Shown here piece after piece: positions 12,720 through 22,717 of a stretch of 64,000 bases of DNA. The notes below the pieces were generated by a model. That model saw only the letters and a program-made list of their open reading frames with translations, was not told the DNA's origin and searched no databases. A program made the position numbers and the translations under genes. Every line of letters begins with the position of its first letter. The stretch's first letter is position 1. This DNA comes from Theileria orientalis strain Shintoku (lineage: Eukaryota; Apicomplexa; Aconoidasida; Piroplasmida; Theileriidae), in assembly GCF_000740895.1 (NCBI RefSeq), contig NC_025262.1, forward strand, positions 1,790,001-1,854,000. Direction: 5' to 3'.

Positions 12720-12875
12720 GACAACCAATCAACACAAAACAAATACACTTAAACAAGCGCAAACAACCGCCAAATAACTATAACCGGCAACTACAACAAC
12801 CGCAAACAACAGGCAAATAACCGCCAAATAACAGCCAGCCGTCGTATAACAACAGTACGACAACCGTAATACAAC
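12720..12875 (+). repeat. C/A-rich, G-poor short-repeat leader before the modular gene
   Basis: The 156 bases before the ATG switch abruptly from AT-only DNA to a C+A-rich strand with repeated blocks such as AACCGCCAAATAAC (twice) and ACAACCGCAAACAAC. G is scarce on the plus strand. An in-frame TAA just before the ATG shows the coding frame does not extend into it. It may be a 5' untranslated leader or promoter element. Confidence 0.5.
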
Positions 12876-15800
12876 ATGCCGGTCATTTGTTTGGGCACGA
12901 CACATGTCCTTTATATCAGAGGTTGGATCCAAGTTTGCGTAAAGGAAGAACCATACAGCAGTTGCAACTTGTTCAAACTGTGCAAGCACACGCTAAAACC
13001 ACCCAGGAGAGGTTGTATATATGTTTTCAAATGCTCGACGGGATCCAACGGGTCGCGAAAGATAAAACAGGGGGAGTATCTCTCAATAAGCAATCCGTGC
13101 CTCTGCCTCGAGTGCGTGGACGTGTACTACAACCAGCACGACCCCGTCAAAAAGCCGCTGGTGCTAGTATTTAAATTCAAGAACGGTGATGATCGCAGTA
13201 ACGGCGTCACGAACAGGTACTACCGGATGTCCTGTTTTGAAACGGACAAAACGCAATGCCCGTCCAAAAAGATAGAGGACCTGTGCGAATACAACGAACA
13301 GTCGATACTGTGCGCGCTGCTACAGGAAAACGATTCTCTACCCGGGTTATTGACGTACGATATCATGAAGAGGCCAACGGGTGCGGGCAACGGTGAGGGC
13401 GGCACCAACTGCAAGTACAACTGCGGGAAGATCCAGGTCACCAAGAACGGCGATGACACCAGCACCAGCGCGAACGGGGAACCGAAACTGGGCGCCGGGT
13501 TCACGCGATATAAACACGCGCCAACTAATAGCAACGGGGGCAACAGCAACGGGAACAACGCCGGCAAACCCGCTTGTATAATATACCGGTGCCAGACGCT
13601 CATGGGCGGTAACGGCACCCAGGCCCAGACCCAGGAGCTCCCCGAAATACAGGGCCAGACCTACAAGTGCGTAAGCGTATACTTCGGGTGCAAAGCTAAG
13701 CGTAACGGAGCGGGTGCCAGCACGGGTGGAGGTGCGTGCCCGGCCGCCAGTACTAGTGGGAGCGAGGGTACCGCGTGTAAACCGGGCGCCACTGCCTGCT
13801 CCCCAGCTACCGGCGAGGGTACGTGCCCGGCCGAACCCCCGTCCGCCACCACTTCCCCGTGCAACCAGGACGTCCCGCTGCTCCTGGAACTGCACAGGAA
13901 CGGTGCGAACAGCACGAACGGCGCCAGTACTAACCCCGAGTACTACGCGCACCTCCGTAGTACCAACGGCGCCCGGAAAAACGGTAACGGCCCCGATAAG
14001 TACTACTGGGTAAAGCTCCCCTGTGGGAATGGCGCTGATGGACGCACGAACGGTGACTGTGTGCTGAAGAACCTGCTCGACGACATCGGTTTGCACACCA
14101 GTTCTAGCGGTGCAGGCGATAACGGGCACGAAACGCTAAAACAACTGCTAAAACAGGCGTTGAACAACGGCGCGACGGACGGCGCGAACGGGGACCTCAC
14201 CGAAAAGCTACAAAAAATGACAGGCCAGAACCTGACCAAACTGCTGAAAGCGACGGTCAACGGGTCCCAACCCAGCGTCCAGAACGGCCAGCAGAACGGC
14301 TCCAAAACCCTGGCCACCCTCTTGCTCAAACGGCTCCAGTTTGACATAATTGACTCGCTTGTTATACTGCTGGAGAAAAACTGCAAGAACGCCCATAACG
14401 GGGTTGCGGACGGGTACGGCGACTCCCAGATCCAAAGCGCCATTTCGGGGTTGCAACCCAACGGACGCGGAACACGAGTCAACCGCCTGAAACTGGGCAA
14501 CGGGAACGATAACGGGAACGGCACCAAGATAACGGTGACCGAGGCACCCACGGATAACGGCGACCCGGGCTCGGTCTGCGCGTGCCTCGCCAAATGTTTC
14601 GCCAAATACGGGTACTGCGTAATACAGCACGATTTTTCCCAGGCCGTCAATACCAAACTGGGCCAGGGCTGCTCGGCGGGCCTGCGCCTGCTGTTGCCCA
14701 CCAAGGAGAACAACGAGCGGGGTGGCGGAGGCGGTGGCGGTGGCGGCCAAACGAAGTACGCCGAGCTCCGCCTTTACAACAGCGCAGAGAAAACGGACCC
14801 CCAATACCTCCAGTACCTGTACTACACCAAGGGCGCGGGTTCGGGCGGGTCGGCCGCCTGCACGACCGCCTGCACTACCTCTACGACCGGCCACACCTGC
14901 TCCAAGACCCAAAACGCCCAGATATGCTCCAAGCTGTACGTGGTGTTTTACAAGGGCGTCCCGAGTACGGGCGGCCGGACCAGCGGGTCAGCAGGCACGG
15001 GCGACCCTAGGCCACTACTACTCTGCTACCGGGGATGCTGGTACCGCCCCAAAGATAAGAACGGGTATTTCAGCGCGTGGGTCAAGGTGGACCTGGGTGA
15101 CAAGGGCGCGTGCGAGTGCTCAAACGGGGGCCCAGAGGGCGCAGGTGCGAACTGCGAGAAATGCAAGGCGCTTTTTAAGGCGCTCACGACGACGGTCGGG
15201 TTCCTGAACACCGTCGACCTGTTCCAGCACCCGGGTACGGCAGGGGGGGAGGCCGGCCAAACCACGTGCCAACCCGGTGAACCAGGTGCAGCGGGCGCTA
15301 CTGCCACCTGCCAGTCCCCAACCAGTAGCCAAACCACCGGGAAGTGCACGTACGAGGTCCACCAGTTCCGGGGCTCCAAAATACAGGTCCAGGTCAAGTG
15401 CTGCCCTGTTAATGGTACAACCGCCAGTTCGGGGTGCTACAGGAAGCTCACCCACAGGCCGGCCGGCACGGGAAACGGGTCCAATAGCGCGAACACGAAC
15501 AACGGGTTTAGACTGGGCGACGTCGTGTACTGTCCTAGCAGCGGGTCCAGCGGCGACCCACAGGGCTCCATCACGTACTACGGAAACGGCTCAGACAAGG
15601 GCAACGGCGACCACACCTCCACCCATAAGTGGGCCCCGCTCACATCCGTCGCCGTGTACTACTACAACGAGGACAAAGGGTACTGCGATCCGCTGCTGGT
15701 GGAGCTGCAGTTTGCCAAGGTGGCGGCTAACGGGCTGCAGAACGGCGCCACCACGACGGAGTACTACCGCCTAAAAACGCGCAACGGGTCTGGCGGAAAG

Positions 15801-18800
15801 TTGGAGTGGGCGAAAGTGGACAATGGCTCTAAAACCAACCTAGCGAAACCCGAATGCCTGACCCGGTACCTCGACGCGATACGCTATTGCCTCAAAAAGG
15901 TGGTGCGGATACAGCTTGAGAAAAACAAGGCGAGCGACAGTTACGATCTTGTGGGCAAGGACGCCAAGCCGGGGTCTGGTGGCTCAAACGGGTTCCAGAA
16001 GATCAACGGCGACACCGGCAACGGGAAGCAGATACAGGTCCAGGAGTGCAAGTGCCCCAAACTAACCGGATACAAGTGCTACCAGCACAAGCTAGGGGAG
16101 GCGTTGAACGGCAAACACCACCTCGTAGCGGGACTGGCGTTCACGCTCCCTGGTAAGAACAACGGGGTTGGCGCAAACGGGGGTACAAACGGGGTGGTGG
16201 AGATACCGGTCTGCGTCGTGGGCCAGGGTGAGGCCGAGTGCCCCCCCGGTGCTACTGAGGGCCTATGTACAGCAGCTGGCACCCAGGCTAGTTGTTCGTC
16301 TACAACCGCCGAACCCACAGCCAGTACGTGCCCGGCTGCCCCTGCTTCCCCCTCAGTGCCCTGTAAGAACGGCCAACCCAACGGCACACAAATACCGCCC
16401 GTCCACTACAACCAGTGCATGGGCGACGTGTGCGTTTACTTCTACGGGAGCGGGGGCGGTACGAGCGGTTCGGAGACGGGCACCACCACCGATACGGTCC
16501 CGCTCATGCTAAGATATAACGGGCAGTTTTACAGGCCGTGCGACCGCGACCAGTACTTTACGAAATGGGTCCCTGTAACGGCGTTGTGCAAAACGGCGGG
16601 CGAGTGCAAGGGCGGGTGCGCGTGCTGCTGTCCGGGCGCAGGGGCAGCCGACCCTGGCACTAGTTGTGGCACCCATGGACCGGGTGGAGACGGCGCCGAG
16701 TGCGGCCCGGAGTGCCCGTGCTGCAAAGAACTCGCCAACGAACTGGACAGGGTAAACGAGTGCCTGAACCGTATAGACCTGGACCCCGAGAAGGCCAGCA
16801 AGGCCGGTTCGGGCGGCAGTTCAGGCGCGGGCACCGGGTACGGCCTCCCCGAGAGCAACGGGGGGAAGGATTTGGACACGTCGGTGGGCAACAACAGGGT
16901 GTGCCTGACCGAGAAAAAACCCACGGGCGACGACGCTCAAAAGGCCTACGTGAAGGTCGTGCACAGGACGAAGAACGGGTTTCGAATAGGCTGTTTAACC
17001 TATTGCGGGAAGGAGATCACGCAGGACGGGGTGACCCCGACCGCCCTGAGCAACGGCCAGTGTGACGGGCCCGCCCTGAGCAACGGCCAGACCTGTTCCG
17101 CCAGCCCGGCCGCTGCGGGGACAACGGGTAATGGCACGATCAAGATCGAGGTCGCTAAAGGCACCGGTGGACCCAACGGCAACGGGAACCACAAAAACCT
17201 GGTCACCACGTGTGGGTGGAACACGGTGGTCGTTTACTACTCGACGAGCGACAAATGTTACTCGTTGCCGCAGCTGATCGTGCTGCTGAACACGGACGGC
17301 CCAGTAAAGAACGGCGAGGCGGTGACCGGCAGTGCGGACAAAAAGTACGGGTACTACGTGCTCTCGAGCGCCAGTACAGGGGGTGGTGGTTTAGGTGGTG
17401 GGCCGGGGTACGAGTATACGTGGCGCCTGGTAAACGGGTCCAAATCGGGTGAAACGCCCGTTACACTGGACGACAAAACCGATTTCCAGTTGTTGAACGC
17501 GGCCGTGATATTGCTGGAACAGAAGGCCGGGAAGTGCATAGGTGGCACGTACGGGGATGACAAGATCAAAAAGGCCGTCGGTAAGGCAGGTTTGCAATCG
17601 CCCGGAAACGACAACGACGTTAACCGGCTCAAAAACAAGACTATAGAGGTAAAGGACGAGACCAAGGACACGGTGACCTGTTCCGGTACCTCCCCAGGGA
17701 CCTGCTGCTGCAAGTGCCTCAAGGACACCGGTTTCAAGGCTATGACGCACAACCTGGACAAGCTGGTGAAGCTCAACGGGTCGTTTAAGCCGCCCGTGTG
17801 CGAGGTGGCCCTGATAACCGGCCTGAAGTTCTTGATACCCACTGGTGAACGGGGAAAGTACAAGCAGGTCCAGCTCAACGGTGACGCGGCCCAAAACGGC
17901 TCTGTAAAGTACCACCACCCCGATAACGGGAACAAGGTATGCGTTTACTTTTACGGCTGCGACCCGCGACCGCTCCTGGTGTGTTACAACGGGTGGGCGT
18001 ACCGGGCCAAGGACAAGAACGGGTACAACGAGCAAAAGTGGGCCAAGTGTACCGAGGTACAAGCGGCGGACGCGGCGAAATGCGGGTGCGCCCAGACACC
18101 ACCGACCGGGACGTGCGACAAGTGCCCGCTTATAAAGGCGCTGGTCGGGGTGAGCGACTTCCTGAACCCGGTCGACGTAAAACAGGTACCCAATTCAACA
18201 TCAAAATATTGGAAATTTTGCCGATGCTACTGTGTACATAAATTTAACGGGTGTAAAATATGGATCAGGGTGACATCACAACCCGCAATAGGTTCGTTCT
18301 GTTACAACAAGTACACGCACACGCACGCCGGAATAACGGGTAAAGGGGACGGTTTCCGCTTGGGCAACATACATTATGACGGCCGTAATAAGGGCGAAAA
18401 CGGTAACAACAATAACAGTAACACGTGTATCAAGTTGAACGGGACGAACAGCAATGGATACAAGTGCATTTCAGCCTCCGATGTCAACAAATCCGACAAC
18501 AAACACAAAGCTTCCCCCGAGGTCGTCGTGTTCTACTACAAAGGCGACACTAAACACGAGCACCCACTGCTCGTCGCGCTCAGGAGCCCTGACTGGTGCT
18601 TTTACTATAATACATACTTTGAGCTCACGAAGAAGTCCGAGCCCCGCGAGACCAAATTGTACAAGAAAAACGACGGCAAAGACCCTCTAGATTTGTCCGA
18701 CACAAAACCGGGTGGCGAGCTGGCCCAAAAGCTCGACTCCATACTGTTCAAGATTAGCAAGAAACTGCAAATCGTGCTGAGCACGCGCCCCGTGGCAACC

Positions 18801-19436
18801 GAGTACAAGCCCGGCCAGAACGGGTTAATCACTGACGTTTTTGATACCGGCACGGGCGACAAGAGTTCAAACCAAAAGGCGGCGAAACAGTTATTCGACG
18901 TAAAAACCAGGATACTCAAAGAGGTGGCCAAAGAAGCGGATGAACTCGAAAAAACCTCTAAGACAACAGGCACCAACGCCCTTACAGCCGGCAAGCCCCT
19001 CTCCACTAGGGACTCGTTGATGCACCACGTGACCGGGTCGACCACCTACAAAGCACAGCTGTCGAACGGGGCGTCCGAACCCCCGTCCGGACCCACCACC
19101 ACCCAGATCCAAGTGGAGGAAGTGCACTGTCCGGGCCTGCAACCAGGGGGGTACCGCTGTTTCAAACATGATCTCGTTAACACCAACAACATCGAGCAGG
19201 TGGGCGGGCTGGTGCTGTGCCTCTGGGTCGATAAGGCGGGTGGAAAGGGCGACAATGGCAAGTGCCAGCCCTGCGACACCCAGGGTAGTAAACAGGGCGC
19301 CGGAAAGGAGGGCCTCGAGTTGTGCACCGGCAAAAACGGGTGCAAAAACGGCTCAACCTGCAAAAACGACAAAAACGGCCAGTCAGTACAGCTGTCGTAC
19401 ACCACCTGTAAGGGCAATTTGTACGTGTTCTTCTAA
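12876..19436 (+). CDS. giant GC-rich modular protein of a piroplasm antigen-like family, NG-peppered
   Basis: Single uninterrupted frame of 2186 codons, with a TAA just upstream of the ATG. The product is made of about eight degenerate modules of two alternating kinds. One kind reads Y-x-K-x-T-H (CYRKLTHRP, CYNKYTHTHAG), then GFRLG, then VxVYYYxxDxxxxxPLLVEL (VAVYYYNEDKGYCDPLLVEL), then a Trp-containing strand and a helix. The other is Cys-rich, with VCVYFYGCDPRPLLVCYNGW and RAKDKNGY segments. The same module builds the two proteins at 47.8-52.0 kb. About 75 Asn-Gly dipeptides, mostly encoded AACGG(G/C/T), are scattered through it, together with Gly/Ala/Thr/Ser-rich linkers. GC content is far above the flanking DNA. 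I see no signal peptide and no membrane anchor. The frame ends GNLYVFF, where internal modules continue into PLLL, so the last module looks truncated. A cell-surface or secreted role is inferred from the family only. Confidence 0.8.
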   Translation: MPVICLGTTHVLYIRGWIQVCVKEEPYSSCNLFKLCKHTLKPPRRGCIYVFKCSTGSNGSRKIKQGEYLSISNPCLCLECVDVYYNQHDPVKKPLVLVFKFKNGDDRSNGVTNRYYRMSCFETDKTQCPSKKIEDLCEYNEQSILCALLQENDSLPGLLTYDIMKRPTGAGNGEGGTNCKYNCGKIQVTKNGDDTSTSANGEPKLGAGFTRYKHAPTNSNGGNSNGNNAGKPACIIYRCQTLMGGNGTQAQTQELPEIQGQTYKCVSVYFGCKAKRNGAGASTGGGACPAASTSGSEGTACKPGATACSPATGEGTCPAEPPSATTSPCNQDVPLLLELHRNGANSTNGASTNPEYYAHLRSTNGARKNGNGPDKYYWVKLPCGNGADGRTNGDCVLKNLLDDIGLHTSSSGAGDNGHETLKQLLKQALNNGATDGANGDLTEKLQKMTGQNLTKLLKATVNGSQPSVQNGQQNGSKTLATLLLKRLQFDIIDSLVILLEKNCKNAHNGVADGYGDSQIQSAISGLQPNGRGTRVNRLKLGNGNDNGNGTKITVTEAPTDNGDPGSVCACLAKCFAKYGYCVIQHDFSQAVNTKLGQGCSAGLRLLLPTKENNERGGGGGGGGGQTKYAELRLYNSAEKTDPQYLQYLYYTKGAGSGGSAACTTACTTSTTGHTCSKTQNAQICSKLYVVFYKGVPSTGGRTSGSAGTGDPRPLLLCYRGCWYRPKDKNGYFSAWVKVDLGDKGACECSNGGPEGAGANCEKCKALFKALTTTVGFLNTVDLFQHPGTAGGEAGQTTCQPGEPGAAGATATCQSPTSSQTTGKCTYEVHQFRGSKIQVQVKCCPVNGTTASSGCYRKLTHRPAGTGNGSNSANTNNGFRLGDVVYCPSSGSSGDPQGSITYYGNGSDKGNGDHTSTHKWAPLTSVAVYYYNEDKGYCDPLLVELQFAKVAANGLQNGATTTEYYRLKTRNGSGGKLEWAKVDNGSKTNLAKPECLTRYLDAIRYCLKKVVRIQLEKNKASDSYDLVGKDAKPGSGGSNGFQKINGDTGNGKQIQVQECKCPKLTGYKCYQHKLGEALNGKHHLVAGLAFTLPGKNNGVGANGGTNGVVEIPVCVVGQGEAECPPGATEGLCTAAGTQASCSSTTAEPTASTCPAAPASPSVPCKNGQPNGTQIPPVHYNQCMGDVCVYFYGSGGGTSGSETGTTTDTVPLMLRYNGQFYRPCDRDQYFTKWVPVTALCKTAGECKGGCACCCPGAGAADPGTSCGTHGPGGDGAECGPECPCCKELANELDRVNECLNRIDLDPEKASKAGSGGSSGAGTGYGLPESNGGKDLDTSVGNNRVCLTEKKPTGDDAQKAYVKVVHRTKNGFRIGCLTYCGKEITQDGVTPTALSNGQCDGPALSNGQTCSASPAAAGTTGNGTIKIEVAKGTGGPNGNGNHKNLVTTCGWNTVVVYYSTSDKCYSLPQLIVLLNTDGPVKNGEAVTGSADKKYGYYVLSSASTGGGGLGGGPGYEYTWRLVNGSKSGETPVTLDDKTDFQLLNAAVILLEQKAGKCIGGTYGDDKIKKAVGKAGLQSPGNDNDVNRLKNKTIEVKDETKDTVTCSGTSPGTCCCKCLKDTGFKAMTHNLDKLVKLNGSFKPPVCEVALITGLKFLIPTGERGKYKQVQLNGDAAQNGSVKYHHPDNGNKVCVYFYGCDPRPLLVCYNGWAYRAKDKNGYNEQKWAKCTEVQAADAAKCGCAQTPPTGTCDKCPLIKALVGVSDFLNPVDVKQVPNSTSKYWKFCRCYCVHKFNGCKIWIRVTSQPAIGSFCYNKYTHTHAGITGKGDGFRLGNIHYDGRNKGENGNNNNSNTCIKLNGTNSNGYKCISASDVNKSDNKHKASPEVVVFYYKGDTKHEHPLLVALRSPDWCFYYNTYFELTKKSEPRETKLYKKNDGKDPLDLSDTKPGGELAQKLDSILFKISKKLQIVLSTRPVATEYKPGQNGLITDVFDTGTGDKSSNQKAAKQLFDVKTRILKEVAKEADELEKTSKTTGTNALTAGKPLSTRDSLMHHVTGSTTYKAQLSNGASEPPSGPTTTQIQVEEVHCPGLQPGGYRCFKHDLVNTNNIEQVGGLVLCLWVDKAGGKGDNGKCQPCDTQGSKQGAGKEGLELCTGKNGCKNGSTCKNDKNGQSVQLSYTTCKGNLYVFF

Positions 19437-20580
19437 GGAAATTATGGCTCAAAAGTTACATTAAAAAGGGTAGTACAGGATAATTTCGTATAATTTATAT
19501 ATTCTCATGAGTACATTAACATTTTTTCATAATTAATTTAAATAAAAATTAAAAATTATTTATGTAAAGTAGATTAACACATATTATACAAATTGTTAAT
19601 ATATATATATATACAATATATACATATATAAAATCAATTATAAGAATACATTTCTTGAATTAAGTTTGTATATCACTAAATAACCCAAAAATATCATTAT
19701 TCAAATATTAAAATGAACTGTATAACATAAACAATCAACTCTATACGTTATATACTTTAAAAATAAAAAATATTGATAAATAGTTAAGTGGTTTATATCC
19801 CAATATTTATCATGAAAAATTAACAAAAGAAACACATTTAATGCCAAAATAAAGTATAAAAACATAGTATTTATAATTAGTAAAAAGAAAAGGTAACAAC
19901 ATTTAAATTAAACTAAAAATTACCAAAGATGTAAAATAGAATCTAAGTAAATGTCCTAAATATTAAACCTATTTATATTTCGTGAATTAAATAAAATCAA
20001 TATAAAAACAATCTTTAAAACCATAAAAAGTACACTAGAAATTGAAAAATCATCCTTTTAAAATTGTAAAAATGTAACACACTAATTAAATTAAAAGCAC
20101 AGGTGTGTATAACGCTAGCTGTCAATTATGTTGACAAAGCGCATCCTTCCGTTGACACCTAAGTCAACTTAATCATAATCCTTGTAGAAGTACAGAAAAA
20201 ACACACAAACAAAGACAGAATCATGAAAGTACAGTGTGTAGAAATAGGGGGTGATAAATAGCTATATATCCAGAAATCTTGGATAAAATAAGCCGATCAT
20301 GATGTATAATACAAACTAAATGCTGTCCAAATAAAGTAAACACATATCGCAGGAAGGAGTGGCAGGAATCACCTGTACGCCTTTCTCATCTGAGGGACAC
20401 TTCCCCATCCAAAAAAGTGGCAAACAACAAACAGTTAAAAAAATTATAAAATAGTATTTTTTATTATATAGAATCCATTTAAGGTGTATTTTTATATAAT
20501 AAACATAATAATTTAAATTCTCTTAGATTCACTTTAGATTTTGTAAAATATCGAGGAAGGATCGACAACACACAGCAAAA
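19437..20580. other. intergenic with a GTTGACA/GTCAAC motif cluster
   Basis: The first part is AT-rich with a TATATATATA run near 19600. Between about 20118 and 20170 the words TGTCAAT, GTTGACA (twice) and GTCAAC lie within about 55 bases, partly as inverted copies, roughly 420 bases upstream of the first transporter. A more mixed-composition stretch follows to 20420. No gene was found. Confidence 0.4.
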
Positions 20581-22023
20581 ATGGCAGTGAAATCTAATCA
20601 ATCGTTGATCTTTGGAGCAACTATCGGAGCCTTGGGGGCTCTGGCCTTCGGACTCACAGTTGCAAACATCAACACGAGTAAAGAATTCGTCATTGTGAAC
20701 ATGGAATGGTGTAAAGGCCAGTCAAACATTTTTGACTGCGAGAACTCACAGCTGCTTGCCGGTCTCGTTAACGGCTCCACATTCATTGGAGCAGCTTTGG
20801 GTTCACTTTTAATCGGTATTTCTGGAAAAGCGCCAAGGAGAGTGATGCTTATGGTTGTAAATTGGCTGTTCATTATTGGATCAATATTATCAGCGTCAGC
20901 CATCAACTTTGGAATGTTGTTCACAGGCCGTCTTATATCAGGCGTGGGTGTGGGCCTCGATGCTCTTGTACCCTTGTTCTTGGTAGAAATATGCCACCCG
21001 AATGCCAGAAAGTACTTTAGTGTCATTTACCAACTGTTTATTACCTTCGGTCTTGTGCTATCAGCAGGTTGGCAGTTGATTCACGGTCGTGTTGTTACCA
21101 ACACTGGCTTTGAACTGAGTCTTAAGGACAAGGTGATATGGCGTGGGTCCCAGCTCCTTCCGGCAATCACTTCTATCATAGCTCTCTTACTGATCCACTT
21201 CGTCTTCAAATTCAACACTCCGTATGAGCTGATTGAAAAAGGGAAAACAGCTGAGGCTCGTGAGGTTATTGAGAAGTTACATGGCGCAGAGGCAGTTGAC
21301 GAGGTGTATGACGAGTTTGATCGCGACAGTGAAAAAACAAAGTCAACTCCAAACCTTTCCCTCCTAAAAGCGTTCAAAAACCCAATTTACAGAAAGATTA
21401 TACTGCACACCTTCGTGTTGGCAGCCATTCAGCAGTTGGTTGGAATTTCTGTTTTAACATCCAATATTACAAAGATGTTCATGCAAATGATGGGAAGATC
21501 AATGAACTCCACATTGGCATCCTCTGGAATGTTCTTAGTCAATTTTGTAGCCACAGTAATATTAACTTTTGTGATTGGAAAGTATGGAAGAAAAACATTT
21601 TTGGTTTGGGGTATTGGTTTTTCTACAGTCTTCATGGCTCTGGCCTCGTTCAGTAAGCCTATTGGCAAAGACGCAAAGTGGGTACCCATAGTGTCAATCA
21701 TTGGTTCATTCGGTTTCATCATTGGTTTTGCAGTCGGTTTAGGAGGAATAACATGGGTGTACTTATCCGAAGTGTACCCACCAGAGACTAAAAACGGTGC
21801 TATGAGTGTCGCAGTGTTTATCAACTGGGTATGCGCAGCAGCAACAGTGTTCGGTTCCGAATTTCTCATATCCTACTCCGAAGTACTCGTGAACACAATA
21901 TTGTTCGCATTCTCACTCTTTGGGTTTATGTACATAATGATATTCATAAGAGAGACCAAGGGAGTACCACTAGGAAAAGCATACGATCCATTGGTTGAGG
22001 AGGAGGTAGTAAATGAGGAATAA
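20581..22023 (+). CDS. hexose-type MFS sugar transporter, copy 1
   Basis: An intronless 480-residue membrane protein with about twelve hydrophobic segments. Sugar-porter marks include GKAPRRVMLMVVNW after TM2, GRLISGVGVGLD, a central hydrophilic loop (ELIEKGKTAEAREVIEKLHG), AIQQLVGISVL in TM7 (compare QQLxGI), GKYGRKTF, and YLSEVYPPETKNGAMS. It should import host hexose across the parasite plasma membrane, as PfHT1 does in Plasmodium. It is the first of a tandem pair with 22718-24127. Two long tracts, 21062-21345 and 21565-21900, are nearly identical to the second copy, while the rest is clearly diverged. The C-terminus (DPLVEEEVVNEE) is longer and more acidic than in copy 2. Confidence 0.88.
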   Translation: MAVKSNQSLIFGATIGALGALAFGLTVANINTSKEFVIVNMEWCKGQSNIFDCENSQLLAGLVNGSTFIGAALGSLLIGISGKAPRRVMLMVVNWLFIIGSILSASAINFGMLFTGRLISGVGVGLDALVPLFLVEICHPNARKYFSVIYQLFITFGLVLSAGWQLIHGRVVTNTGFELSLKDKVIWRGSQLLPAITSIIALLLIHFVFKFNTPYELIEKGKTAEAREVIEKLHGAEAVDEVYDEFDRDSEKTKSTPNLSLLKAFKNPIYRKIILHTFVLAAIQQLVGISVLTSNITKMFMQMMGRSMNSTLASSGMFLVNFVATVILTFVIGKYGRKTFLVWGIGFSTVFMALASFSKPIGKDAKWVPIVSIIGSFGFIIGFAVGLGGITWVYLSEVYPPETKNGAMSVAVFINWVCAAATVFGSEFLISYSEVLVNTILFAFSLFGFMYIMIFIRETKGVPLGKAYDPLVEEEVVNEE

Positions 22024-22717
22024 GAGGTCTAAAGAGTGTACAAGTTTAAAGATCTGTACTATAGTTCAGGAATTGTGAAATAGATTTGAAGAATGTAGAA
22101 TGTGTTAAGGGTCAACATTATAGTTCAAGAATTGTAGAAAAGATAATAATGCCAAATGACTAACCAAAAATAAATGAAGTTATGTTTAGTAGAATCCCTG
22201 GAAAACAAACACGTTTTAAGGGTCACTAAATGAGAAAAAATACAATGGAAGGTACTCTGTACGAAAAATAAATTCAATGTAGTTTTATATGTGAAAATAT
22301 GTGTATATGTAGCACACTAGTTTAAAATGTGTAACTGGATTCCATTTTAATTGTGGTGCTTTATTCAGGAGTATTGAAATCCTTCGGACCATAATATAAA
22401 ATATCGCTCTTATACCTCAATTCAGTCTTTACTTTTATATTACTAGCCTTTAACAATTAATATTATCATATTTCCTTTTTTTTATTACAATCAAGTTACA
22501 ATTAATCCAACTTTTACGATTATATATGTATATTATCCCAGTTACAAATTAAAATTGTATTAAAACTCACATATAAACTTCACATAACATTGGGGATCTA
22601 AAATAAATATTTAGATTACCTCATTATAAATCTAAAATCATTAATATACACCGGCCCACTTTCTTAAAATTAGATATAAAATAAATAAATACTTATTTTT
22701 CTTTCCCGTGAATAATA
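22024..22717. other. intergenic between tandem transporters
   Basis: AT-rich spacer. A short direct repeat (TATAGTTCAGGAATTGT near 22060 and TATAGTTCAAGAATTGT near 22120) lies just after the first transporter. Nothing else was found. Confidence 0.4.

Noticed and set aside
13347..14129. Long minus-strand frames inside the GC-rich gene
   Set aside because: They are mirror frames of GC-rich codons with no recognisable protein content.
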